Positions 51,421 to 59,290 of a stretch of 64,000 nt of DNA are shown in pieces. This DNA is from an uncultured Lachnospiraceae bacterium. GTDB taxonomy: Bacteria; Bacillota; Clostridia; Lachnospirales; Lachnospiraceae. The stretch's first letter is position 1. Each line of letters starts with the position of its first letter. The stretch covers positions 1 through 64,000 of the forward strand of contig CAMRSM010000005.1 of NCBI GenBank assembly GCA_947053345.1, given 5' to 3'. The position numbers and the translations under genes were made by a program. The notes beneath the pieces were generated by a model that was given only the letters and a program-made list of their open reading frames with translations, was not told the origin of the DNA and ran no database searches.

Positions 51421-52569
51421 TCAACTCTCATAAACAAATTTTGCATTATTCTCAATAGAAAAATATGCATGGGCAACTTCATAAGCTACGTCAGACATCC
51501 GATCAAGTGTCCCGTCCCGTCTGCTCACCGTATCCAACACTTTACGGATATCATTGATATTCCGCACAAAAAATTCACTGCCCTTTGAAAAAGCTTTATA
51601 TGACTTATACGGATAAATCATCACGGGGGTACCAACCGCCATCGCGTTGCAAAAAGTTACGGATACACTTCCCGGCTGAAGATAAAGATCGGCTGCCGCA
51701 ATATAATCTCTAAGTCTGTCCGCATCCATCCAGCCCATATAGCATGCACGTTTTTCATCTGCCAAATATCGTTCCATGCGTTCTTTTCTATCATCCGGAA
51801 TGCTTCCGATAATCAGCAGCCTACATTTTACACTGCTCTTTTTTAACGCTTCAAAAATCCAATCGGTTCTTTTTCCTTCCGATAATTTTCCGGAATGAAC
51901 GAGTAACAGCATGTCCTCATCCATTCCAAGCTCTTCCCTGATTTTTGCTTTTATAATCTCCTTCTGTGGTTTTTCTATCTTCGGAGCCGGTAACGGAACC
52001 TGGTATGCATTGCTAAGATCAATGCCATACATTTTTTCAAAAAATTCTTTTTCTTCCAATGACAGATATGCAAACTTGTCAAAATATTTGAAATGCCTGC
52101 GTATCCTCCTGCCCGCTGCTTTGTGAACGGCATATGAAAGTTTTGGATTTTTTCCTATGCTGTTATATTTATTTGCATGAGTGTCCCCTAATAATCTTGT
52201 TTCCGGATGCATTTTCCGATATTTTGTCACCACCCCCAAATTAAAAAATTGAAGATTATGCACCATTATCACATCCGGTTTTTCAGCCTCGATCGCTTTA
52301 TACAGACCTCTCGTCCAGTGCAGCCGATCCTGAATCTTTTGCGGCATACCGGGAAACCCATCCTTTAACCGTACCACTTTCACACCAAGCTTAGTATAAA
52401 AAATTCCCGGCTGATCCAAAACATTTTCCCCGTTATCCCCCATTCGGTATCTTGTTGTGATGATCGTAACATCATGCCCGTCCATCCTGTTTTTGTCCGA
52501 AATAATGTTTCGGTGATATGCCCACCCTTCACAAAAGGAATCCACCATACATATATGAATTATCTTCAT
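51421..52569 (-). CDS. Glycosyltransferase, GT4-like
   Basis: A 382-residue GT-B glycosyltransferase. The N-terminal domain has 'IIHICMVDSFCEGWAYHRNI' and 'KPDVIMVHNLQFFNLGVVTK'. The C-terminal donor domain has 'LLLVHSGKLSEGKRTDWIFE', 'LLIIGSIPDDRKERMERYLA' and the EX7E-like stretch 'YLQPGSVSVTFCNAMAVGTP', where Gln replaces the usual acidic residue. The start lies after a run of eight G. Cytoplasmic; adds one sugar of the repeat unit. Donor unknown. Confidence 0.72.
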   Translation of the reverse strand: MKIIHICMVDSFCEGWAYHRNIISDKNRMDGHDVTIITTRYRMGDNGENVLDQPGIFYTKLGVKVVRLKDGFPGMPQKIQDRLHWTRGLYKAIEAEKPDVIMVHNLQFFNLGVVTKYRKMHPETRLLGDTHANKYNSIGKNPKLSYAVHKAAGRRIRRHFKYFDKFAYLSLEEKEFFEKMYGIDLSNAYQVPLPAPKIEKPQKEIIKAKIREELGMDEDMLLLVHSGKLSEGKRTDWIFEALKKSSVKCRLLIIGSIPDDRKERMERYLADEKRACYMGWMDADRLRDYIAAADLYLQPGSVSVTFCNAMAVGTPVMIYPYKSYKAFSKGSEFFVRNINDIRKVLDTVSRRDGTLDRMSDVAYEVAHAYFSIENNAKFVYES

Positions 52570-52585
52570 TCTTCCCCCCCCCTGT

Positions 52586-53677
52586 TTAATGAACCCTGTA
52601 CGGGATAATATCAGCATCCCCCGTTATATAAAAAGCAAGTGTAAAATATATCACTACGGCTAAGATACATAGCATATAAGCCATATATTGCGATTTTCTT
52701 TCAAACCATTTCGGTATTGTTGATACCAGTACGATTGCAGGAATTTCATAGTATAGACCAAGCCTTTTTACAAAAGTAATGTAAAACCCTGTAAACGCAA
52801 TTAATATGTTTATCATGTACATTTGTATCAGTGCTTTGATTTTTTCATTCTTTTTATTCAAGCGGGTATAAAGTATTATAACAACGGCTCCCAGCAAAGC
52901 CTTTATAAAAAAATCCCGGTTTCTTGCGTGATTATTTTTCAGATAATCCACATACTTACCGATCCACGGAAATCCCAAATCCACCGCAAGCATATATAGC
53001 CTTCTCCAGAAAATAACAAGAAACGATGCAACAATAAGTACAACAGAAAACTTTGAGCGATCCATCGCCCTGTTTCTTTTATGATTCCAAAAGAAATAGG
53101 CCGGAAGCGCGATAAAGGTGGAATAATGGAATAGAGCGGCAATACAAATAACAAGGACATATTTTCCAAATTGGTGTTTAAAAATATACTTGTATCCCCA
53201 AAAAACTATTGCCAGTGCCAATCCTTGCCTGACAATGTTAAATGAGGTTGTAAAATATATCATTAAATACATAAAATATCCGGCCGAAATATAACTCCCC
53301 CGGTATTCTTTGACAAGAGAGACTGCAACCAGCCCGGACATAATAAAAGCAAGAAAACCGAACACCACTTTATTACTGCCCAGATAGGTCAGTAATTTTG
53401 TGAGAACTAAAAAGCCATATTCCGTGCTTTGTAATGCTGTATCATTTAAAATAACTGACTTTAGCGGTATGCTTCTGATATAAGTAAAATTCCAATCATA
53501 AACTTTGTAATCTGTCCCCACATGATATCTTGCACCGGCAAATACTGCCGGGATCAAAACCGCCAAAAATACGCACAGGTATCTCAAAGCGGTGTTTTTA
53601 TTTTTATAAAAAGAAAATAACATAGTTGAAAACGCGTAAACAAAGATATATATGACCAAGCTTTCCAAATTGCCCAT
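52586..53677 (-). CDS. EpsG-family polysaccharide polymerase
   Basis: A 363-residue integral membrane protein with about ten helices, of the EpsG/Wzy-like polymerase family. 'LYCVFLAVLIPAVFAGARYHV'-like sequence ('VLIPAVFAGARYHVGTDYKV') is the family signature near the N-terminus, followed by 'MSGLVAVSLVKEYRGSYISA', 'YFTTSFNIVRQGLALAIVFW' and 'CIAALFHYSTFIALPAYFFW'. It would link repeat units on the outer membrane face. The start follows GGAGG. Low GC. Confidence 0.82.
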   Translation of the reverse strand: MGNLESLVIYIFVYAFSTMLFSFYKNKNTALRYLCVFLAVLIPAVFAGARYHVGTDYKVYDWNFTYIRSIPLKSVILNDTALQSTEYGFLVLTKLLTYLGSNKVVFGFLAFIMSGLVAVSLVKEYRGSYISAGYFMYLMIYFTTSFNIVRQGLALAIVFWGYKYIFKHQFGKYVLVICIAALFHYSTFIALPAYFFWNHKRNRAMDRSKFSVVLIVASFLVIFWRRLYMLAVDLGFPWIGKYVDYLKNNHARNRDFFIKALLGAVVIILYTRLNKKNEKIKALIQMYMINILIAFTGFYITFVKRLGLYYEIPAIVLVSTIPKWFERKSQYMAYMLCILAVVIYFTLAFYITGDADIIPYRVH

Positions 53678-53771
53678 TTTTTCCTCCGTGCATCTTGATC
53701 ACGAGCCATGATATTTTTGCATGGGGCACAAAACCATGATGCTTTCTTGTGAAATGGATATGGTCTTCTTT

Positions 53772-54803
53772 TTACGTAAAAAGCTTGCGGACCATAACCG
53801 ATTTGTTGTATAAAAACTTATACATACCCAAAAATAATGATATAATATAAAACGTAAATTTTTTTCCTTTTCTTAAAATGCGGATATATATATACTGTTT
53901 CCCTATCCACCAATATACTTCCGGAAACTCCCTGCATAATTCGCGGTCAAATTTCTTTAATTTCTGATACGCTGTTATCTCTTTTCTGTTCCGCAGGTAT
54001 ATATTATAATGCTGCCTAATCGCAGTTCTTGTGTTATCCATGACATACCGTCTGACTCTTGGTGTCCAATTTACTTCCCCATCCGAATAATAGCGCAGCA
54101 TTGCAAACACGATTTTCTTATTCATCCAGTAATTCTTAAATACATTCGCATCACTTACGCTTTGCGCCGCCTGGTCAACCAAATAATCATAAACCGGGAA
54201 GTCCAAAAACAAAACACTTTTTATATATGGAACCGGAAACGTAATATATTCCAAATCATCATAATAACATTTTTCTGTCAACTGGATATTGTTTTCTTTT
54301 AATATGCTGCTCTTTATCGTCCATGTATGAAGTTCCAATCCAAATATGTTATCAGGGATATCATCCATACCGATTTCCACATTCTTTTCGATATCGCGTA
54401 CACCTTCCAACGATCGGTTTCCCGAAATCTGGCTTACCCGATAAAACGGATTTATCACCAGATCTGCATCTGCTGACCGAAGCTGTCTGATCAGGCGGTC
54501 CAATCCATCCGTCTCGACCCAGTCATCCCCGTCGACTACTTTAAAATATTTTCCTTCTGCTTCTTTGATCCCTGCATTTACGGCAGAACCATGTCCTCCG
54601 TTTTGCTTTGTTATGATCTTTATCATTTCAGGATACTTTTTTTTATAGCTGTTCAGTTTCGATAAAGTTCCATCCGTACTACCGTCATTGACAAAGATGA
54701 TTTCCAGTTCGTCCTGTTCTTTTATAGATAAAAAAGAAGGAACACATCTGTCAATGTGCTTTTCCGTATTATAGGATGGAATGATTATGGATAACGTTTT
54801 CAT
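53772..54803 (-). CDS. Glycosyltransferase family 2
   Basis: A 343-residue GT-A glycosyltransferase. 'LSIIIPSYNTEKHIDRCVPS', 'IIFVNDGSTDGTLSKL', 'NGGHGSAVNAGIKEAEGKYF' and the DxD-type 'VVDGDDWVETDGLDRLIRQL' are canonical. The C-terminus has one membrane-associated helix ('FTFYIISLFLGMYKFLYN'). The start is at 'MKTLSIIIPS' (AGGGG seven bases upstream); a longer frame overlapping the previous gene is less likely. Confidence 0.85.
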   Translation of the reverse strand: MKTLSIIIPSYNTEKHIDRCVPSFLSIKEQDELEIIFVNDGSTDGTLSKLNSYKKKYPEMIKIITKQNGGHGSAVNAGIKEAEGKYFKVVDGDDWVETDGLDRLIRQLRSADADLVINPFYRVSQISGNRSLEGVRDIEKNVEIGMDDIPDNIFGLELHTWTIKSSILKENNIQLTEKCYYDDLEYITFPVPYIKSVLFLDFPVYDYLVDQAAQSVSDANVFKNYWMNKKIVFAMLRYYSDGEVNWTPRVRRYVMDNTRTAIRQHYNIYLRNRKEITAYQKLKKFDRELCREFPEVYWWIGKQYIYIRILRKGKKFTFYIISLFLGMYKFLYNKSVMVRKLFT

Positions 54804-54867
54804 TTTATCCCCTGCCTTCCTTGCTCTGAATTTGTCTGCCACGATTCGAAATTCTTTTATCAAAGTT

Positions 54868-56025
54868 TCACTTTTTTTCGTCATAATATATTTTCTTCAT
54901 CTTCGGTATAATGAGCTCCCGATCATATCGAAACGCTTTCTTCCGGTTCTCTTGCCCTATACTCTTTCTTTGCTCCTTATTATGTATCAGTTGGAATATT
55001 GCTTTTTGAAAACCACTGATATCATTAGGATTGCATTTATATCCCGTCTTTTTCTGGACGGAATAATCATTTATGCCATGCACGTTTGATGTAACAAGCG
55101 CAAGCCCTGCCGCCATTGCTTCGATTGCCGCAAGACCCAGTCCTTCCCGCTTTGACGGAAACACAAACAAATCCGAAATCCAAAGTATTTCTTTGATGTC
55201 ATTGCGGAATCCCAATAAAAAAACCTGCTTCTGTAAACCAAGTTTTCGGGCAAAATCCAAAAGCTTGTCCTTTTGCTCGCCCTGACCGCAAATTAAGTAT
55301 TTTATTTTCTTGTCGTTCAAGCGTGCGATTGCCTCGATCACAACCCCGTGATTTTTATTTTCATTTAATTCCCCCACACTGGCAATCACAAAATCATCTG
55401 CCCCAAGCCCTAATTCTGCGCGTTTTTTCCGTCTCCAAGATGAAAACGGGACACATGAGTTATCTTCATTTTGTATAAAATCCGGGCTCTGATATTTCTC
55501 CACATCAACTCCGACCCCCGGCACATACTCTGTTTTTTGCGCATGGAATTTTCTTTTTGCCCTCCGATAATCCTCGCGGTTGATCGTGATCAGGCAATCT
55601 GTCCAATATGACAAAAATTTCTCGGCCGGATAAAAAAGCAGCCAGTTTTTAACCGGTGCCCCCCGGAAGAAATGGAATCCATGCGCGGTATAGATTACTT
55701 TCACACCCTTTTTCCGCAAACTCTTGCAGGCAATCCTCACGCACGCAGCTGCAATCGGTGTATGGCAGTGGACAATATCATACCTGTTTTTTGATACCAG
55801 TTTTCTTAACTGTTTCATTGCTCTGATATTTCCAAAATCCAATACGGCACGAGTACAATCAAGCCGGTATATCCTGCAATTCCATTCCCGGTAACATCCC
55901 GGAACCATACTTCCCTGCTCATTTGTAGCAATATCAACCGTGTTTCCTTCCTGAATCAACCGCCGGATCAGTTCCTCGAAAAAAATCATCGTTTCCCCGA
56001 CCGTTGTAACATACAAAATTTTCAT
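54868..56025 (-). CDS. Glycosyltransferase family 4 (EpsD/CapM-like)
   Basis: A 385-residue GT-B enzyme. 'ILYVTTVGETMIFFEELIRR', 'NRYDIVHCHTPIAAACVRIA' and 'VKVIYTAHGFHFFRGAPVKN' (EpsD-like) form the acceptor domain. 'VIASVGELNENKNHGVVIEA', 'YLICGQGEQKDKLLDFARKL' and 'VFPSKREGLGLAAIEAMAAG' (EX7E) form the donor domain. It overlaps the start region of the GT2 gene and the stop of the FemAB-like gene by four bases, so translation is coupled. EpsD-type enzymes commonly add the second sugar. Confidence 0.85.
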   Translation of the reverse strand: MKILYVTTVGETMIFFEELIRRLIQEGNTVDIATNEQGSMVPGCYREWNCRIYRLDCTRAVLDFGNIRAMKQLRKLVSKNRYDIVHCHTPIAAACVRIACKSLRKKGVKVIYTAHGFHFFRGAPVKNWLLFYPAEKFLSYWTDCLITINREDYRRAKRKFHAQKTEYVPGVGVDVEKYQSPDFIQNEDNSCVPFSSWRRKKRAELGLGADDFVIASVGELNENKNHGVVIEAIARLNDKKIKYLICGQGEQKDKLLDFARKLGLQKQVFLLGFRNDIKEILWISDLFVFPSKREGLGLAAIEAMAAGLALVTSNVHGINDYSVQKKTGYKCNPNDISGFQKAIFQLIHNKEQRKSIGQENRKKAFRYDRELIIPKMKKIYYDEKK

Positions 56026-57074
56026 TTATCCTCCCTGTACTTCGGGAAAAATTCACCGTATCCTGCCCCGGCCATTTCTCCAAATCTTTTATGCGAAAGC
56101 ATCGCGTACGTTTCACTATCATAAATCTTTCTTCCAATATAAAACTTGTTTAATTCTCCCTTATAAAACGATCTTTTAAATTTAAACAGCCCATCCTTCC
56201 TTGCCCCTACACCGCCCCCAAGATATAGAGTTTTATAACCGTTTGCGTATCCCCATAGGGCTGCCTCATACAATAACAGATTGGTAGGTGCAAAGCTGCT
56301 ATATTCCTGTATGCTGCCTGAAAGATGGTAGTTCATTCTACCGTTGGCTGTCAGCATAATTGCAGCGGAAACTACCGTACCTTCCTTTACCGCATAAAAA
56401 ACCTGTGCATTCCACGGAATATCTTCCAGAATAGACTCATAAAACTTTTTCCCGAAATAGTAATAATCTGCCGCCTTATCCTTATCCATCGTGCGGTTGT
56501 AAATTGCCTGAAATATTTCATAAATCTCCGGATACCGGCCGTTATAGATTTTCACTCCGCTTTTCTTTGCCTTCCGGATCATATTCCTGTTTTTGCCCAC
56601 AATATTTTCCCAGATAATTTCCGGTGATGTAAGCTCCATATGCACAACTTCCCCAAGTTCTACAACATCATAAAATTTTTCGCACGGTTCCATATTTTTG
56701 ATCATTGGATGGAATCGAACAAATTCCGATATCATCCCGCTCTCCTGACACCACCTTGCGTAATCCCGGAACAGTCCCTCTGTCTTTTCCCCCTCGATCA
56801 ACCAGCCGCCATATCCATATGGTGTCGAAAAATCAAAATACTTTCTTTTCTCCAGCTTTCCCGCAAAATGAGGATCATCCGCTACATCACGTTTCATGAC
56901 CACATGAATGCCCCTGACTTCCTCCTCCTCACAAAAAAACAAGAGCGGTTCCCCATCTCCATGTAATTTAAATGCTTCTACATAACCGCTGAGCCAATAA
57001 ATGTCATAATTGGAAAAGCTTTTCACTATTTTATCCCAATCTTCCCGCTGCCCCAAGCTGTAAATCCTAAGCAT
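56022..57074 (-). CDS. FemAB/GNAT-like aminoacyl- or acyltransferase
   Basis: A 350-residue protein with the double-GNAT FemAB-type (Acetyltransf_6) fold. 'DIYWLSGYVEAFKLHGDGEP', 'FFCEEEEVRGIHVVMKRDVA', 'NRNMIRKAKKSGVKIYNGRY' and 'TNLLLYEAALWGYANGYKTL' with 'LGGGVGARKDGLFKFKRSFY' are characteristic. Relatives add amino acids to lipid II or acyl groups to surface glycans. Within this locus it may decorate the polysaccharide or its anchor. The start follows AAAGGATAAACAA. Confidence 0.75.
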   Translation of the reverse strand: MLRIYSLGQREDWDKIVKSFSNYDIYWLSGYVEAFKLHGDGEPLLFFCEEEEVRGIHVVMKRDVADDPHFAGKLEKRKYFDFSTPYGYGGWLIEGEKTEGLFRDYARWCQESGMISEFVRFHPMIKNMEPCEKFYDVVELGEVVHMELTSPEIIWENIVGKNRNMIRKAKKSGVKIYNGRYPEIYEIFQAIYNRTMDKDKAADYYYFGKKFYESILEDIPWNAQVFYAVKEGTVVSAAIMLTANGRMNYHLSGSIQEYSSFAPTNLLLYEAALWGYANGYKTLYLGGGVGARKDGLFKFKRSFYKGELNKFYIGRKIYDSETYAMLSHKRFGEMAGAGYGEFFPKYREDK

Positions 57075-57092
57075 TTGTTTATCCTTTCTTAA

Positions 57093-57764
57093 CTATTGAA
57101 TAACATGTTTTCCGAATGCTTTCCTCTCCTCTGCCATATTACTTTCCTCGGCAAGCAATATATCCGATCTCTTTAAGACCTTATAAAAAGTTAAGAGGAG
57201 GATTTTTATATCCCTGTAAAATGTTATTTTTTTTACATATTCCACATCCAGTTGAAATCTTTCATCCCATGATACCGCATTGCGTCCGTTTACCTGTGCC
57301 CATCCCGTAAGACCCGGCCGAACATCATGCCGGTGCTTTTCCTTCTCCGAGTAATAAGGCAGATATTCTGGAAGAAGAGGCCTTGGCCCGACAAAACTCA
57401 TATCGCCTTTTAAAATATTTATCAATTCCGGCAGCTCATCCAGGCTTGTCGCCCTTAATGTCTTCCCAAAGCTTCCAAGCCTTTCACGGTCGGCAAGCAA
57501 CCTGCCATCTTTCCCTCTCTTCTCCGACATACTACGGAATTTGTACAGCTTGAAGATCTTCCCGCGCAAGCCCGGACGTTCCTGCGTAAAAATAATCGGC
57601 GGACCTAGTTTGATCCGGACAAGAATTGCGGTAACCAACATAACCGGGCTGAATAAAAGGAGCGCAGACAACGCACAGATAACATCCAATGGTCTTTTTA
57701 TGTACGTCTCATAAATTCCCCTCCTCCTTATGCCTCTTTTCTTCGATTTTTCCTGTGTCCGCAC
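57093..57764 (-). CDS. Initiating undecaprenyl-phosphate sugar-1-phosphate transferase (EpsL/PglC-like)
   Basis: A 223-residue monotopic phosphoglycosyltransferase that loads the first sugar phosphate onto undecaprenyl phosphate at the membrane. One re-entrant helix ('RPLDVICALSALLLFSPVML') precedes the catalytic region 'PIIFTQERPGLRGKIFKLYK' and 'FRSM', the DE dyad in 'LRATSLDELPELINILKGDM', 'SFVGPRPLLPEYLPYYS' and 'VRPGLTGWAQVNGRNAVSWD'. Short PglC-like form without the WbaP N-terminus. Translation begins at GTG after AAAGGAGGGAGG. Confidence 0.9.
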   Translation of the reverse strand: MRTQEKSKKRGIRRRGIYETYIKRPLDVICALSALLLFSPVMLVTAILVRIKLGPPIIFTQERPGLRGKIFKLYKFRSMSEKRGKDGRLLADRERLGSFGKTLRATSLDELPELINILKGDMSFVGPRPLLPEYLPYYSEKEKHRHDVRPGLTGWAQVNGRNAVSWDERFQLDVEYVKKITFYRDIKILLLTFYKVLKRSDILLAEESNMAEERKAFGKHVIQ

Positions 57765-57843
57765 AGCCTCCCTCCTTTCCTTATATCCATCAGGGTCATG
57801 TCATCGAACCTTGACTTATTTAGAGAATAATTCTTCCATATCC

Positions 57844-59163
57844 TCATAGAAAGCATCTCGCAACAATTTCTACCACTTGCTCCTGTTCCTCTTGTGTCAT
57901 CTTGTTATCGCTTGGCAGGCACAAGCCTCTTGCAAAAATATCCGCCCCCGCGTCCATGCCCGAAATATGTTCCGGCAGAATATAGGCATTGCTCTTTCCG
58001 CGTCCATTTCCTTCCTTTGTCACAAACGGATTCATCCTATAGATTGGCTGCAAATGCATCGGCTTCCAGATGGGTCTTCCTTCCGCACCAAACGCCGCAA
58101 GTGCATCCAGAATCTCTGTCGGGCACGATCTTCCTTTCTCCTTCACATATAAGCTCTCTCGCTCCCCGCGCACCTGCCTGCACATTGCATCCGTCTCGAC
58201 CAGCAGGCAGCTGAGCCAATAATTCGGTTCGCTCATCTCCCCGTCAAACGGATTCATTTTCACGGGAAGATTTTTTTCCCGGAATCTTTTTTGATATTCC
58301 ATAAAAATTTTCTTCTTTTGGGCAATGTGTTCCCTCAAATGCGGTAACTGCCCGCGCACCACCCCTGCGACCACATTGCTCATGCGGTAGTTATACCCAA
58401 GCTCTTCATGCTGATACCATGCGGCAGCCTCGCGGCTTTGTGTGGACCATTTCCGCACTTTCTCTGCATCGCACCTTTCGTCGGTGAGGAACATCCCCCC
58501 GGATGATCCTGTTACGATCTTATTGCCGTTGTAAGAAAGGACAGATGCTTCCCCGAAATTCCCGGTCTGCACATCTTTGTACGCTGCGCCAAAGGATTCC
58601 GCCGCATCCTCGATGATCAGCGCACCATATGCGTTACATATATTTTTTATCTCATCCAGTTTTCCCGGTGTCCCATACAAATGTGCAACAACCACAAGCC
58701 GCACATCGGGATAAATCTCAAATGCCTTTTCCAGTGCAGCCGGATCCATATTCCAAGTTTCATATTCCGTGTCGATAAACACGGCTTCGCCCCCCTCGTA
58801 TGCTACAGGGTTTACGGTCGCATCAAACGTAAGGTCGGAGCAAAATACTTTATGCCCTGCGAGTGCACCCTTTCCTATCTTGGGATGCCCATAAAGTTTT
58901 TCCCCACAGAGCCGGACCGCAAGATGGAGTGCTGCTGTGCCGGAGGAAAGCGCCACAGCATATTTCCTTCCAACGATTTTTGCTGCCGCATGCTCCACTG
59001 CATCAATATTCCCGCCAACCGTGGAAACCCAGTTGGTGGAAATTGCTTCATCTACATATTTTTGCTCCTCCCCATGCATCGTCGGCGAGGCAAGCCATAC
59101 CTTCTTCGGGAATGGTCTGATACCGAAAAAGCGCGGATCGGATTGAAAATCAATGTTTTCCAT
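57844..59163 (-). CDS. PglE/EpsN-like UDP-4-amino-sugar aminotransferase
   Basis: PLP-dependent DegT/DnrJ-family aminotransferase, 439 residues. 'VGRKYAVALSSGTAALHLAV', 'ALIIEDAAESFGAAYKDVQT', the Schiff-base lysine in 'SYNGNKIVTGSSGGMFLTDE' and 'GYNYRMSNVVAGVVRGQLPH' match EpsN/PglE, which make UDP-4-amino-4,6-dideoxy sugars for the first residue. The dehydratase (PglF/EpsC-type) and acetyltransferase (PglD/EpsM-type) expected with it are not in this window. First gene after the helicase; start after AAGGA. Confidence 0.85.
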   Translation of the reverse strand: MENIDFQSDPRFFGIRPFPKKVWLASPTMHGEEQKYVDEAISTNWVSTVGGNIDAVEHAAAKIVGRKYAVALSSGTAALHLAVRLCGEKLYGHPKIGKGALAGHKVFCSDLTFDATVNPVAYEGGEAVFIDTEYETWNMDPAALEKAFEIYPDVRLVVVAHLYGTPGKLDEIKNICNAYGALIIEDAAESFGAAYKDVQTGNFGEASVLSYNGNKIVTGSSGGMFLTDERCDAEKVRKWSTQSREAAAWYQHEELGYNYRMSNVVAGVVRGQLPHLREHIAQKKKIFMEYQKRFREKNLPVKMNPFDGEMSEPNYWLSCLLVETDAMCRQVRGERESLYVKEKGRSCPTEILDALAAFGAEGRPIWKPMHLQPIYRMNPFVTKEGNGRGKSNAYILPEHISGMDAGADIFARGLCLPSDNKMTQEEQEQVVEIVARCFL

Positions 59164-59290
59164 AATTGTATTGATCCTTTATAAAATTCCTTGTTTTGTT
59201 TTGACAATTTTCTTTTCACCGCAGCACGCCCGCTTCATCCGCAAAACACGCAAATTTCCTATAAATCCAAACGCTTTTACGAATAACATC
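59164..59290. other. Gap between the helicase and the polysaccharide genes
   Basis: 127 bases with no clear terminator or consensus promoter on the minus strand, so read-through from the helicase is possible. Only a short frame without a ribosome site is seen. Confidence 0.3.
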
